Source: Deinococcus sp. Arct2-2
Lineage (GTDB): Bacteria; Deinococcota; Deinococci; Deinococcales; Deinococcaceae
Direction: 5' to 3'
Assembly (NCBI RefSeq): GCF_004801315.1
Contig: NZ_SSNW01000029.1
Location: 1 to 54,501, forward strand
Length of the DNA stretch: 54,501 nucleotides
Part shown: positions 31,843-41,353 of the stretch, in pieces
Numbering within the stretch: the stretch's first letter is position 1
Layout: each line of letters begins with the position of its first letter
The notes under the pieces: generated by a model
What the model was told of the DNA's origin: nothing
Databases searched by the model: none
What the model saw: only the letters and a program-made list of their open reading frames with translations
Translations under genes and position numbers: made by a program

Positions 31843-32535
31843 ATGGACAAGCTGTTGCCCGATGCTCTGCGCCCATTGCCCGCAACAAGCAAATTGGTCT
31901 GGCTGTACATTCATCGATATCCCGGCTCCCACAGCATCCGCAGTTTGCAAGCGGCGCTCGGCAGCACGGCGGGCCGCGCCCTGCCCACGTTGCTGCAAGC
32001 GGGCCTCCTTGTTCAGGAAGAAGCGCCGAGGGGCAGACGGCTGGGCAAATACCGCGCCGTGAGCTTGTCTGCGCCGCCTGATGCTTGTGCTGGTGTTGCG
32101 CCTCTAGGCAACAGCTTGCCGTCCGACACCCCTCCTGTTGAAACACTTCTGCCTGACACTCTGCCTTCTGGAACTGAGCCGGGTACCCTTTACAGCGACG
32201 CCAATTTTGTAGAGGTACATCAGCTTTGGCAAAACGCGACGTTTGGCGGCGTGTGGCGCATGGTGGTGCAGCTTGAGGCCGACGCTGCAATCTTCGCCGA
32301 CCCTGACCACAAACTAAATGTGCGTGTGCTGCACACGGAACTGTGGCCCAATTGGGCCAATTTGGACGCCGATCAAGCCTCGGCTCTGGCCGATGTGGTG
32401 GCCCGTTGGTCAGCCGTCGGCAAAAAGCTCGAATCTATCGTCAACAAGGGCTTGAAAGAGCGCAACCGCACTGGATTCTGGTTTCTGAAGGACGAAACCC
32501 CACTGCCGATCACTGACCCGGAGCAATTGAATTGA
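31843..32535 (+). CDS. Winged-helix-like hypothetical protein
   Basis: 230 residues. Residues 15-75 (SKLVWLYIHRYPG, SIRSLQAALG, ALPTLLQAGLLVQEE, GRRLGKYRAV) read as a winged helix with a basic wing. A Pro/Ser/Thr-rich linker (78-115) leads to a C-terminal domain ending in VNKGLKERNRTGFWF. No family is recognised. A regulator or replication-type DNA-binding protein is an inference. A TAAAGT box lies 14 nt upstream. Confidence 0.6.
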   Translation: MDKLLPDALRPLPATSKLVWLYIHRYPGSHSIRSLQAALGSTAGRALPTLLQAGLLVQEEAPRGRRLGKYRAVSLSAPPDACAGVAPLGNSLPSDTPPVETLLPDTLPSGTEPGTLYSDANFVEVHQLWQNATFGGVWRMVVQLEADAAIFADPDHKLNVRVLHTELWPNWANLDADQASALADVVARWSAVGKKLESIVNKGLKERNRTGFWFLKDETPLPITDPEQLN

Positions 32536-32596
32536 CCTGAGCACGGTGATGCCGAGCTTGCCAAATCTGCGCTTTTAGCCCCTACATATAAGCTTG

Positions 32597-33004
32597 CTAG
32601 TGCGGAAGCGTGCGCCGAATCGGGGCGGGCAGTGCGTGCTGTTCCAGTTGGAATGTGCGCCAATCGGGGCCGTGTGCGCGAAGAATCCGGGCTTCGTGCT
32701 CGTGCAAAAAGGGGCGGGCTAACTGGCGGCCCTACGCGGGCAAAATCGGTTGGCCGTCTAGGGTAAAACGCCCGGTGCGCCGCTCGTAATACAGTTCGCC
32801 TTCAGGCAACTTCAGTGTAAGGCCCGTGCTGTGCAGGATCAGACTGTGCCGCTCCATAAAGTCCAGTGTGTAGGCGCTGCTGCCTGTATTCATCGGAGTC
32901 TTTTGGTAGCCCAAGCGCGTCAAGTCGCCGCGCCTTGCATCCAGTCCTAACAGCCAAAACTGCACGGCGAGTGGGCAACGGGGAAGAATGTGGAACCTTG
33001 CCAC
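32597..33004 (-). pseudogene. Unknown gene divergent from the zinc operon, split by in-frame amber codon
   Basis: A GTG at 33004 opens a frame of 90 residues ([19 protein letters not shown] to LDGQPILPA) that meets TAG at 32732-32734. The same frame continues for 44 codons (GRQLARPFLHEHEARILR, then HGPDWRTFQLEQ to RRTLPH) and ends at TAG 32597-32599. Both halves look coding, so the intact protein would be about 135 residues; CAG to TAG is the simplest cause. The family is unknown. A TATTAT box 7 nt before the GTG lies inside the putative Zur palindrome, so this gene would be co-regulated with the zinc operon. It may be a pseudogene, a shortened protein or a readthrough product. Confidence 0.6.
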
Positions 33005-33006
33005 AA

Positions 33007-33034
33007 ATTTGATAATAGCTTATCATTATCAAAT
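33007..33034. promoter_or_regulatory. Putative Zur operator with overlapping divergent promoters
   Basis: Perfect 10-bp arms ATTTGATAAT (33007-33016) and ATTATCAAAT (33025-33034) flank an 8-bp centre, a 28-bp AT-rich palindrome in GC-rich DNA. The right arm ends at the ATG of the GTPase gene. It contains TATCAT (33021-33026), 8 nt from that ATG, and on the minus strand TATTAT (33012-33017), 7 nt from the divergent GTG. Shape and context (COG0523 GTPase, L28 and Znu genes) suggest a Zur-type site repressing both directions. Confidence 0.7.
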
Positions 33035-34171
33035 ATGACCCAAGTCACCCCCGGTTCTTCTGCCCCCTCTGTGCCCATTACCGTGCTGTGCGGCTTCCTC
33101 GGTGCAGGCAAAACCACGCTGCTCAATCATCTGCTGACCCAAACGGAGGGCCGCAAGATCGCCGTGATCGTCAACGAATTTGGCGCGGTGAACATAGACG
33201 CTTCGCTGGTGGTCAAAACCGATGAGAAAACCATCGAACTCAGCAATGGCTGCATTTGCTGCACCCTGGGCGGCGACTTGCTGCACGCCGTTCACGACCT
33301 GCTGGCGACCCGCGAACTCGACCACATTTTGATTGAGTCCACGGGTATTGGCGAGCCGTTGCCGATTGCCCAAAGCTTTTGCCTGACGCCCGAAGAACTA
33401 GGCCTAGAGAATGGGCAGGGGGAGCCTGAACCGGGCCAAGCGCCCATTCCCAATCTGCTGGGCCGCGTCCACGTAGATGCAATGGTGACGGTGGTGGACG
33501 CCGCGCAGTTTTTCCCGCTCTGGAACCGCTCCGAGAGCATTCCGGGTGACGAGCAGGAACGCGGTTACGGCGAACTGTTGGCCGAGCAGATCGAATTTGC
33601 CGACTTGATCGTGCTGAACAAGCTGGATTTGGCCTCAGCAGAGGATGTGCAAAGCCTGCGCGAACTGGTGGCTCTCACCAATCCCCGCGCCCGTGTGCTG
33701 GAAGCGGTGCGGGGCAGGGTAGAGGCTGACGCCGTGCTGAACGTGAATCTGTTCGACTTCGAGGCCGCCAGCCAACTCGATTCTTGGATGGAAGAACTGG
33801 AAAAAGAACATACGCCCGAATCGGAAAGCTACGGCCTCGGCACGCATATCTACCGCCGCCAGCAACCCTTCGATGCCGAAGCCTTTCACCGGGCGCTGAC
33901 CACCGGACTCCCGCACAACGTGATTCGCTCTAAAGGCTGGATCAATCTGGGCGACGGCGTAGCCACCTTGTGGAACCACACGGGCCGCCAACTGGCGCTG
34001 GAACAGGCCGGAGAGTGGCTGAGCGACGACGGAGCCTTCAGCGAAATCGTGTTTATTGGCCGGGACTTGGACGGCGCGGCACTAGACGCCCTGCTGGACG
34101 GGGCGCTTCGACAAAGTACCCTGATCCTCCATTCCCCCTCGCTTCAATATGATAAGGATGTATCAATATGA
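33035..34171 (+). CDS. COG0523/CobW-family zinc metallochaperone GTPase
   Basis: 378 residues. G1/P-loop [15 protein letters not shown] near the N-terminus, the metal-binding CxCC motif [12 protein letters not shown], the switch region [12 protein letters not shown] and the G4 motif NKLD are all present; the CobW C-terminal domain includes [10 protein letters not shown]. Members under Zur control deliver zinc to client proteins in zinc shortage. The ATG sits directly after the palindrome, so the transcript is leaderless. It is followed without a gap by the L28 gene (ATGA overlap). Confidence 0.92.
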   Translation: MTQVTPGSSAPSVPITVLCGFLGAGKTTLLNHLLTQTEGRKIAVIVNEFGAVNIDASLVVKTDEKTIELSNGCICCTLGGDLLHAVHDLLATRELDHILIESTGIGEPLPIAQSFCLTPEELGLENGQGEPEPGQAPIPNLLGRVHVDAMVTVVDAAQFFPLWNRSESIPGDEQERGYGELLAEQIEFADLIVLNKLDLASAEDVQSLRELVALTNPRARVLEAVRGRVEADAVLNVNLFDFEAASQLDSWMEELEKEHTPESESYGLGTHIYRRQQPFDAEAFHRALTTGLPHNVIRSKGWINLGDGVATLWNHTGRQLALEQAGEWLSDDGAFSEIVFIGRDLDGAALDALLDGALRQSTLILHSPSLQYDKDVSI

Positions 34172-34413
34172 GCCGTGAATGCTACCTGACTGGAAAGAAG
34201 AACCTTGTGGTGAATGCCGTGACGCGCCGGGGCAAAGCGCGTGCTGCGGGTGGCGTGGGCCGCAAAGTCACGGGCGTGACCAAACGCACCCAAAAAGCCA
34301 ACTTGCAAAAGAAGACCATCCGTGAGCAGGGCATAGAAAAGACCGTGTGGCTCAGCGCCCACGCCCTCCGCACGCTTGCTAAGGGTGGGTTTACAGGCGT
34401 GGAACTGGCATGA
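34168..34413 (+). CDS. rpmB: Ribosomal protein L28, zinc-ribbon-free form
   Basis: 81 residues, opening [12 protein letters not shown] with [16 protein letters not shown]. It has only one cysteine, so it lacks the four-Cys zinc ribbon of C+ L28 proteins. In many bacteria a zinc-free L28 is made under Zur control in zinc shortage to spare zinc; its place between the GTPase and ZnuA fits. Whether the genome holds a second L28 cannot be seen here. AAGGATG 8 nt upstream is its ribosome-binding site, within a short TGATA/TATCA inverted repeat (34151-34166). Confidence 0.9.
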   Translation: MSRECYLTGKKNLVVNAVTRRGKARAAGGVGRKVTGVTKRTQKANLQKKTIREQGIEKTVWLSAHALRTLAKGGFTGVELA

Positions 34414-35297
34414 AGGGTGTTTGGATTGCTGGAGCGTTGACGCTGGGAATGGCTCAGGCTGCGCCTCTTTCGGTCAGCGCCACGACGACTATCATCGGTG
34501 ATTTTGTGCGTGTGGTAGGCGGAACCCGCGTGACTGTAAATATCATCGTGCCTGCGGGCAGCGATACCCATACTTTTCAGCCGTCTACCTCCGTAATTCG
34601 TGCGTTGGCGGGCAGCCGTGCCCTCTTCGTGAACGGAGCCAACTTGGAACCTTGGCTGCCCAAGCTGACTGCCTCTGCACCCAGAGTCAAAGTGGTCACG
34701 CTGACCAAAGGCTTAAAGCTGCGTGAGGGAGCGGAAGAAGACCACGCTGCGGCAGAAGAACACGGCGCGTTTGATCCCCATGCGTGGTGGGATGCGGAGC
34801 TGGCTGCTGGGTACGTGCGGAACGTGCAGGCGGCCCTGACAGCGCTTGACCCTGCCGGAAAAGCCGTGTACGCCAACAACGCCGCCGCTTACCTGAAGCA
34901 ACTCAGCGCCGCCGACGCCTACGCCAAAGCACAGTTTGCCAAGATTCCAGCAGCCCGCCGAACGATTGTTACCAACCACGACGCCCTCGGCTATCTGGCC
35001 GCCCGCTACGGCCTGAAGATCGTGGGGGCCGTGATTCCGGGCCTGAGTACCGAGCGCGAGCCGAGTGCGCGGGAGTTGGCGGGCTTGGCCCAAACGGTCA
35101 AAAAGAGTGGCGTGCGCGTCATCTTCACTGAAAACACCGTGAATGCCCGCCTCGCTCAAACGCTGGCCCGCGAAACTGGGGCTACAATTGCCCCGCCGCT
35201 GTACACCGATGCGCTGGGGCTAAAGGGCAGCGCGGGCGAAAGCTACCTCAAAGCCTTGCGCTTCAACGTAGATACGATGGTCAAGGCGTTGCGGTAG
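34410..35297 (+). CDS. znuA: Zinc ABC transporter, substrate-binding protein
   Basis: 295 residues with a Sec signal ([16 protein letters not shown]). It is a cluster 9 metal-binding protein (ZnuA/TroA type): candidate ligands are His in SDTHTFQPS, His in FDPHAWWD, His in [10 protein letters not shown] and an acidic residue near the C-terminus. A short His/Glu-rich loop, [10 protein letters not shown], resembles the zinc-trapping loop of ZnuA. It overlaps rpmB by 4 bp. Zinc rather than manganese is inferred from context. Confidence 0.88.
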   Translation: MKGVWIAGALTLGMAQAAPLSVSATTTIIGDFVRVVGGTRVTVNIIVPAGSDTHTFQPSTSVIRALAGSRALFVNGANLEPWLPKLTASAPRVKVVTLTKGLKLREGAEEDHAAAEEHGAFDPHAWWDAELAAGYVRNVQAALTALDPAGKAVYANNAAAYLKQLSAADAYAKAQFAKIPAARRTIVTNHDALGYLAARYGLKIVGAVIPGLSTEREPSARELAGLAQTVKKSGVRVIFTENTVNARLAQTLARETGATIAPPLYTDALGLKGSAGESYLKALRFNVDTMVKALR

Positions 35298-35352
35298 TTC
35301 CTCTGATCGTGCCCCTCTTGATTCCGCCTTCGCAGTATCACTCTGCACGCGC

Positions 35353-35358
35353 TATGCT
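35353..35358 (+). promoter_or_regulatory. -10 box, leaderless znuC
   Basis: TATGCT, 6 nt before the ATG at 35365; suggests a separate start of transcription for the ATPase gene. Confidence 0.45.
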
Positions 35359-35364
35359 GGCCGG

Positions 35365-36087
35365 ATGCTGGGCGTAGACCATTTGACCGTGCAATACGGT
35401 TCTCACACGGCGCTGGAAGACGCCACTGTGCGCTTTGAGGCGGGCCAGTTCAGCGCCGTCATCGGCCCCAACGGTGCGGGCAAAAGCACGTTGCTGAAAA
35501 CGATGGTGGGCCTGTTGCCTGATCCCGGTGGCAGCGTGCGCTTCGACGCAGGCCACACCGCCCAAAGTTGCGTCTCTTACGTGCCTCAGCAGCAAACGCT
35601 GGACTGGGGCTTTCCCGTGACGGTCTGGGATGTGGCGATGATGGGCCGCACCGGACGGTTGGGGTGGTTGCGCTGGCCCAGCAAAACGGATCGGGAACGG
35701 GTGGTGGCGGCCCTCAAGGAAACGGGCGTGTACGAACTGCGGGGCCGTCATATCGGCGCACTCAGCGGTGGGCAGCGTCAGCGGGTGCTGCTGGCCCGGA
35801 TGTTGGCCCGCGACGGTCATTTGCTGCTGCTGGACGAACCCCTGACCGGAGTGGACGCCGCCACGCAGGAACAACTGATGGGCCTGTTGCGGGCGCAAGC
35901 CGACCGGGGCCGCGCTGTGGTCATGGTCACACACGACTTGGAGCAGGCGCGGCGTTGGTGCGATCATCTGGTGTTGGTAAACCGCCGAATCATTGCCGAC
36001 GGCACGCCCGACGAGGTGTATACGCCGCGCAACATAGAAGCTACGTTTAGTAGCAGTCATCTGGGCCACACCCACGCGGAAGCTTGA
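35365..36087 (+). CDS. znuC: Zinc ABC transporter, ATP-binding protein
   Basis: 240 residues. Walker [11 protein letters not shown]-loop in [12 protein letters not shown], signature [15 protein letters not shown], Walker [13 protein letters not shown] and H-loop VMVTHDLEQ are all intact. It drives metal uptake with the ZnuB permease and ZnuA. 67 bp separate it from znuA. Confidence 0.93.
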   Translation: MLGVDHLTVQYGSHTALEDATVRFEAGQFSAVIGPNGAGKSTLLKTMVGLLPDPGGSVRFDAGHTAQSCVSYVPQQQTLDWGFPVTVWDVAMMGRTGRLGWLRWPSKTDRERVVAALKETGVYELRGRHIGALSGGQRQRVLLARMLARDGHLLLLDEPLTGVDAATQEQLMGLLRAQADRGRAVVMVTHDLEQARRWCDHLVLVNRRIIADGTPDEVYTPRNIEATFSSSHLGHTHAEA

Positions 36088-36105
36088 TGGGAGCGGGAAA
36101 AGATT

Positions 36106-36186
36106 GTCTAAGGGGCAAAGGGTCTAAGGGTCTAAGAACAGCCAACACCCAGCGACCCGGTGCTTTTGCCCTTAGACCCTTAGACC
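36106..36186. repeat. Inverted heptamer-array element between znuC and znuB
   Basis: GTCTAAGGGGCAAAGGGTCTAAGGGTCTAAG (about 36106-36136) is matched by TTTTGCCCTTAGACCCTTAGACC (about 36163-36185) on the other strand, giving a stem of about 20 bp around a 28-nt centre. It interrupts the znu operon and could act as a processing or attenuation hairpin. Confidence 0.65.
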
Positions 36187-36235
36187 AAGCCCCGATCATC
36201 TCAACCGCCCGCCCACTCACCCACAAGGCAACTCA

Positions 36236-37045
<810 letters not shown>

Positions 37046-37059
37046 TCAGGCAGAGGCCA

Positions 37060-37478
37060 TCAGCTCTGGCCTTCCAACCAAGCAAAGATGTCCACGCTGT
37101 TGCCGTCCGGGTCGCTTACGGTGGCGTAGCGCTGGCCCCAAAAAGCATCGTAGGGCGCGGCTTTCACCTCATGGCCCTGTGCTTGCAAGCGCTCGCAAGC
37201 GGCGTCCACCGCTGCCGGAGTGCTGGCCTCCAGCGCCGTGCTGAGGCGGGCCTGACCTCTGGGCGGCGCAGTCCAACCGGGGTACACCTGACGCACCAGT
37301 TCCTCTGTCTCCCACGCAATTCGCAGGCCGTTTTGATTAATTTCCACATGTTGTTCCGGCTCGCCCTCTGCGTTCAGGTGCGCCCCTGCGGGAATGGGCA
37401 GCCCAGCGTGCGGTAGAAGTCAAGGCTGCGCTGCATGTCGGCCACTACAAACGAGAGGTAATTAAGGGTGAGGGGCAT
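37060..37478 (-). pseudogene. VOC-family protein gene with a one-base frameshift
   Basis: From ATG 37478 the frame reads PLTLNYLSFVVADMQRSLDF and YRTLG, the standard opening of a VOC/glyoxalase-like protein, then hits TGA at 37374-37376. The rest is in the next frame: LPIPAGAHLNAEGEPEQHVE, INQNGLRIAW, ending GNSVDIFAWLEG at 37060. One base is missing at about 37396-37406 (CTGGG-CTGCCC written CTGGGCTGCCC). The sequence rejoins cleanly as YRTLGLPIPAG. A true mutation and a sequencing error look the same from here. Confidence 0.8.
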
Positions 37479-37510
37479 GGGGAGATTCTGTCACTTGCTG
37501 CTCTCTGAAA

Positions 37511-37539
37511 CCAAAAAACCGCCCCACAAAGGAGGCGGT
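37511..37539 (-). terminator. Terminator of the nitroreductase gene
   Basis: On the minus strand ACCGCC and GGCGGT form the stem, followed by TTTTTT; 18 bp after the nitroreductase stop. Confidence 0.85.
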
Positions 37540-37556
37540 CAACGTGGAAGGTAGGT

Positions 37557-38177
37557 TTAGTAGAACTTGGTGATGCGCTCGACGCTGTGGCGGTGATGGG
37601 GGAAGCCTTCTTCGGCGCGCTTGCCGATGGGCAGCAGGCCAGCAATCTGCACGTGGGCGGGCAGGCCGAGGAGGTCTTTGACTTGTTGGGGGTTGAAGCC
37701 GAGCATCGGCACGGTGTCGTAGCCGAGGCCACGTGCAGCAACCATCATGAAGCCGAAGGCGATGTTGGCCTGTGACAGACCCCACGCGCCACGCTGGGCC
37801 ACGTCCTGAGCGCCGAACACGCCGTCGAAAGTCTTGCGCTGACCGTTGCGTCCTGCGTCGCCCATGCCGGGGTGGGCCGTTTCTTCAACGGTGTTCAGGG
37901 TGTCTTCCATGTCGCTGTACACCACGATGACGGCGGGCGCGTTGGTAATTTGGCCTTGTCCGTAGGCGGCTTCTTGCAGCTTGCCCTGAAGCTCTGGGTT
38001 CTGGATCACGGCAAAGCGCCACGTCTGAGCATTCCACGCGCTAGGAGCGAGGCTGGCAAGGCGCAGGACTTCGTGCAGGTCGGCGGCGGGAATGGGTTCT
38101 TGCACAAACTTACGGATGCTGCGGCGGGTCTCGATGGCTTCGGTGACGTTCAGGGTGCGGGTGGCTGTAGCAGTCAT
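37557..38177 (-). CDS. Nitroreductase-family FMN oxidoreductase
   Basis: 206 residues. N-terminal [18 protein letters not shown] is the FMN-contact signature, with [16 protein letters not shown] and the C-terminal [19 protein letters not shown]. It is probably a soluble flavoprotein reducing nitro-aromatics or quinones. Divergent from an HxlR-type regulator with an 88-bp shared promoter region, the usual arrangement for such a pair. Confidence 0.93.
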   Translation of the reverse strand: MTATATRTLNVTEAIETRRSIRKFVQEPIPAADLHEVLRLASLAPSAWNAQTWRFAVIQNPELQGKLQEAAYGQGQITNAPAVIVVYSDMEDTLNTVEETAHPGMGDAGRNGQRKTFDGVFGAQDVAQRGAWGLSQANIAFGFMMVAARGLGYDTVPMLGFNPQQVKDLLGLPAHVQIAGLLPIGKRAEEGFPHHRHSVERITKFY

Positions 38178-38184
38178 GGAAAGA

Positions 38185-38213
38185 ACAATATTGCAAGTGC
38201 TTTACATTGTCAA
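38185..38213 (-). promoter_or_regulatory. Nitroreductase promoter, full -35/-10
   Basis: On the minus strand TTGACA (38208-38213), a 17-bp spacer and TATTGT (38185-38190), ending 7 nt before the ATG. A near-consensus sigma-70 promoter for a leaderless mRNA and the strongest promoter I see in the window. Confidence 0.85.
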
Positions 38214-38253
38214 GCGGTGTAATCTGCGCCGCAGTGTGTCCAGCATTTAGGTG

Positions 38254-38259
38254 TAGAGT
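38254..38259 (+). promoter_or_regulatory. -10 box, leaderless hxlR-type gene
   Basis: TAGAGT, 6 nt before the ATG at 38266. Confidence 0.5.
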
Positions 38260-38265
38260 ACTGTC

Positions 38266-38682
38266 ATGACTCTTGCCGCGCCTACGCAGGTCGCTGCCCC
38301 CAGTGGCGCGGCTGCCACCTCTGTCTCTACCGGATTTTGCCCTGTCTACCGCGCCATCGGTGTGCTGCAAGAAAAATGGGTGCTGCATATTGTGCGTGCG
38401 CTGCTAGACGGCGAAAAGGGCTTTAATGAACTGGCCCGTGCGGTGGGCGGCTGCAACAGCGCCACACTTACGCAGCGCCTAGAACACCTAGAAACACTGG
38501 CCCTGATCGGCAAGCGCACCGAAGACACGCACGGCAAACTGGCCCGCAGCGTGTACTCCCTGACGCCTGCTGGACGCGAACTACAGGGCGTGATTCAGGC
38601 CATCGATCTGTGGGCACGCGAGCACCTACACGAAGACGAGAACAGGTCGGAAGGCTCTGCTGGCTGCGGCTCTAGCGTCTGA
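38266..38682 (+). CDS. HxlR-family winged-helix regulator
   Basis: 138 residues. The Cys in GFCPVYRAIGVLQEKWVLHI is the redox- or electrophile-sensing position typical of HxlR proteins; NELARAVGG and TLTQRLEHLETLALIGKR form the helix-turn-helix, and the wing holds YSLTPAGREL. Two more Cys occur. It probably controls the divergent nitroreductase in response to electrophiles or disulfide stress. Confidence 0.9.
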   Translation: MTLAAPTQVAAPSGAAATSVSTGFCPVYRAIGVLQEKWVLHIVRALLDGEKGFNELARAVGGCNSATLTQRLEHLETLALIGKRTEDTHGKLARSVYSLTPAGRELQGVIQAIDLWAREHLHEDENRSEGSAGCGSSV

Positions 38683-38684
38683 CC

Positions 38685-38912
38685 ATGACGGCCATTCTGA
38701 TCTTCATCGTGCTGCCTGTTCTCCTGATCGTGGCAGCATTTTTTATCAAGCCGTTGGTGCAACGCGATAAGCGGTACGGCGATCCTCGGGGCGAAGGTCT
38801 GGCGGCGCGGGGCATCTTTGGCGGACATGAGTTATTGCCCGACGAGCGTGTGGTGGCCGAAGAAACCGAGCGTGTGAAGTTTGATTTTGGCGAGCCGAAA
38901 GAGGCAGGCTGA
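38685..38912 (+). CDS. Small single-pass membrane protein
   Basis: 75 residues, 2 bp after the HxlR-type gene. One N-terminal membrane helix (ILIFIVLPVLLIVAAFF) then a charged cytoplasmic or periplasmic tail ending VKFDFGEPKEAG. Family and function unknown; the tight spacing suggests co-transcription. Confidence 0.65.
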   Translation: MTAILIFIVLPVLLIVAAFFIKPLVQRDKRYGDPRGEGLAARGIFGGHELLPDERVVAEETERVKFDFGEPKEAG

Positions 38913-38972
38913 GCCAGCAACATCAACGCGCCTTTATCGTTCCGTCGTCCCCATTTCCCCTAAGTCGCTGCT

Positions 38973-39359
38973 TCAGCGTCCGGGCGCTAAAGCGTAGCCC
39001 GCCGCCTTCCATGCCTCGAATCCGCCTTTTAGTTCATAAATCTGGGTGTAGCCAAGCTGTTTCAGGCTCTTATTAGCAATGGCGCTCATATGTCCAGAAC
39101 GGCAGTACAACAAGATCAGGGCGCTTTTATTGCGTGGCAGGCTTGGATTGCTGGCAATCGTGTCGAAGGGCAACCGGAGCTTGGTGTTGGGTAACGCCCC
39201 TTCATCGGGCACATGCACATTGATGAGGACGGCCTGACCAACTGCCATTTTTGCTTTGAACTGTGCGGGGGTCAGCAGGCTAGTTGAAACGCTGGGAGTA
39301 GCTAGTGCGGTTATGCTGCTGCACGCTATGACACAGAGAAGAAGCCGGGTTGTTCGCAT
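38973..39359 (-). CDS. Exported rhodanese-domain protein
   Basis: About 128 residues. A signal peptide (RTTRLLLCVIACSSITALA) precedes one rhodanese module with the active-site loop CRSGHMS and the closing GGFEAWKAAGY. It could transfer sulfane sulfur or sense redox state outside the membrane. GAGGTG 3 nt before ATG 39359 favours that start over the in-frame GTG at 39365. Confidence 0.85.
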   Translation of the reverse strand: MRTTRLLLCVIACSSITALATPSVSTSLLTPAQFKAKMAVGQAVLINVHVPDEGALPNTKLRLPFDTIASNPSLPRNKSALILLYCRSGHMSAIANKSLKQLGYTQIYELKGGFEAWKAAGYALAPGR

Positions 39360-39499
39360 GGTCACCTCTATTCGATTTTAGGCTGGTTGTGAATCTTGAA
39401 GTGTGCTGGAGCCTTACAAACAGCTTGAACAGATCAAGACCTAAACGCGCCTTTACACTCCCGTCATCCTTGCCCCTACAGAACTGACGGCGTCGCCTT

Positions 39500-39505
39500 T
39501 ACCCT
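39500..39505 (+). promoter_or_regulatory. -10 box, leaderless hypothetical gene
   Basis: TACCCT, 6 nt before the ATG at 39512. Confidence 0.5.
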
Positions 39506-39511
39506 GACCGC

Positions 39512-40060
39512 ATGAGTCTCAAAGACAGCTTTACGCCCGAAGAATGGTTTAAGGTCATGACTGGCCCCGGACGTGCCGGAGCGATCATCGTGACGGCCAG
39601 CCCCAGCGGCATTACGGGCATTGTGGCCGAGGCCCGCGCTATTGGGGACGCCATTCGGGAGCAAGTGAGCGGGACAGGGCGCACGCCGCTGCTGGAAGCG
39701 ATGGCCGCCGACCTGATGGGCACGCCGCCCGATCCCAAGACTTTGCCCCAACAAGACCGCGCCCGCAATATGGAAGAAGCCCGCCAGCAAGGGATGGAAG
39801 CCATTCGGCAGGCGGTGTGGTTGGTCAGCGCCAAAGCCAGCCCCGAAGATTCTGCCGCCTATCGTAACCTGCTGATGGTGGTGGCTCAGCGAACAGCCGA
39901 AGCAGCCAAAGAGGGCGGATTCTTGGGCATAGGCGGCGAATTGGTGAACGATAAGGAACGCGCTGCATTGGCCGAACTGCGGGAACTGTTGCGGCTGGAT
40001 GAAGTTGCACCTGCTGCAATGCCAGCCATCAACCCGGACGGATCGGGTACTAGTCCGTAA
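39512..40060 (+). CDS. Hypothetical protein
   Basis: 182 residues, mostly helical by composition, without signal or membrane segment and with no cysteine. N-terminus SLKDSFTPEEWFKVMTGPGR, then ITGIVAEARAIGDAIREQ and a C-terminal LVNDKERAALAELRELLRLD. No family recognised. Leaderless start. Confidence 0.65.
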   Translation: MSLKDSFTPEEWFKVMTGPGRAGAIIVTASPSGITGIVAEARAIGDAIREQVSGTGRTPLLEAMAADLMGTPPDPKTLPQQDRARNMEEARQQGMEAIRQAVWLVSAKASPEDSAAYRNLLMVVAQRTAEAAKEGGFLGIGGELVNDKERAALAELRELLRLDEVAPAAMPAINPDGSGTSP

Positions 40061-40079
40061 GCGAAAAACGAAAAACGCA

Positions 40080-40152
40080 GTTGTCCTCCCCTTGCAGTTG
40101 TCCTTCCCTTAAAGGGGGGCGTTGCGTGAGCAACGGGGGGGTTCACCCACAA
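40080..40152. repeat. Terminal-inverted-repeat element, truncated copy F
   Basis: Contains only the right half: TGTCCTCCCCTTGCAG, a second TTGTCC, then AAGGGGGGCGTTGCGTGAGC and GGGGGGGTTCACC. Confidence 0.6.
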
Positions 40153-40201
40153 CATGGGCAAACCCTCCCCTTTGTCTCATTCCCGCCCACCACACCCGCG
40201 C

Positions 40202-40207
40202 TAGCCT
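40202..40207 (+). promoter_or_regulatory. -10 box, leaderless lipoprotein gene
   Basis: TAGCCT, 7 nt before the GTG at 40215; this spacing is the main reason for choosing that start. Confidence 0.45.
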
Positions 40208-40214
40208 GCCGCCT

Positions 40215-40622
40215 GTGATCTGGGTTCGGATAGGCGCGGGAGTGCTGCTTTCGTTGGGGCTGGTGGGCTGTCAGGATCGGCAGGCCCGCAGCGACAATGC
40301 GCGGTTAGAGGCGCGAGTTTCGGCGCTGGAGCAGCAAGTCAAAACGTTGAAACAGGCTCAGGCCGAGGCTCCTGCGGCCTCTGTCCCAGACAACTTTATG
40401 GCCCGCGCCGCCGCACAAAACTGTGCCAACGATCTTTCGCGCACGCTGGAAACTTACCGCCAAGACAGCATAGACGGCGTGTATCCCACCCCCGCCCGCC
40501 TGATGGTGCCCGATTCCTGTGTGGGCCAAAAAATAGAGTGGGTGCGCTTGACGGCAAAAGCCTATGCTTTTGCGCTGGTAGATGAGAGCGGTGCGGAACT
40601 GGCGCAGGGCAGCGGGCCGTAA
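40215..40622 (+). CDS. Small coiled-coil lipoprotein
   Basis: About 135 residues from GTG. Signal RIGAGVLLSLGLVGC with lipobox LVGC, then a short coiled coil (NARLEARVSALEQQVKTLKQ) and a soluble domain with two Cys (QNCANDL, DSCVGQ) that could form a disulfide. Probably anchored to the outer face of a membrane. Function unknown. Confidence 0.7.
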   Translation: MIWVRIGAGVLLSLGLVGCQDRQARSDNARLEARVSALEQQVKTLKQAQAEAPAASVPDNFMARAAAQNCANDLSRTLETYRQDSIDGVYPTPARLMVPDSCVGQKIEWVRLTAKAYAFALVDESGAELAQGSGP

Positions 40623-40664
40623 GAGCTGAGCTGATAAGAGTTGGGCTGACAAGAGCTGAGCTGC
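40622..40664. repeat. Tandem 15-bp repeat
   Basis: Three imperfect units: AAGAGCTGAGCTGAT, AAGAGTTGGGCTGAC, AAGAGCTGAGCTGCG, between the lipoprotein stop and the rplS promoter. Confidence 0.65.
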
Positions 40665-40692
40665 GGCGCTTGCCCCCGGCCCCCGCACCGTC

Positions 40693-40698
40693 TATACT
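40693..40698 (+). promoter_or_regulatory. rplS promoter -10 box
   Basis: TATACT about 100 nt before the rplS ATG, implying a leader of roughly 95 nt. The leader holds the small hairpin GACTG-TGGGG-CAGTC. Confidence 0.5.
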
Positions 40699-40800
40699 TC
40701 TAAAGTTTGGTCTGCCAGCATCGGCCGCCAGCGTAGGTTCATGAATGCCTCTGCCCGCACACCGGGACTGTGGGGCAGTCCGCTGACCGAAGGAGTTTTC

Positions 40801-41286
<486 letters not shown>

Positions 41287-41313
41287 ACCCAGCAAGTCTG
41301 AGGTTCTTGTTCA

Positions 41314-41345
41314 AACCGCTTTCCTTTCGGGGGAGGCGGTTTTTG
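41314..41345 (+). terminator. rplS terminator
   Basis: AACCGC and TCC pair with GGA and GCGGTT, followed by TTTT. Confidence 0.85.
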
Positions 41346-41353
41346 TGTTGGGT

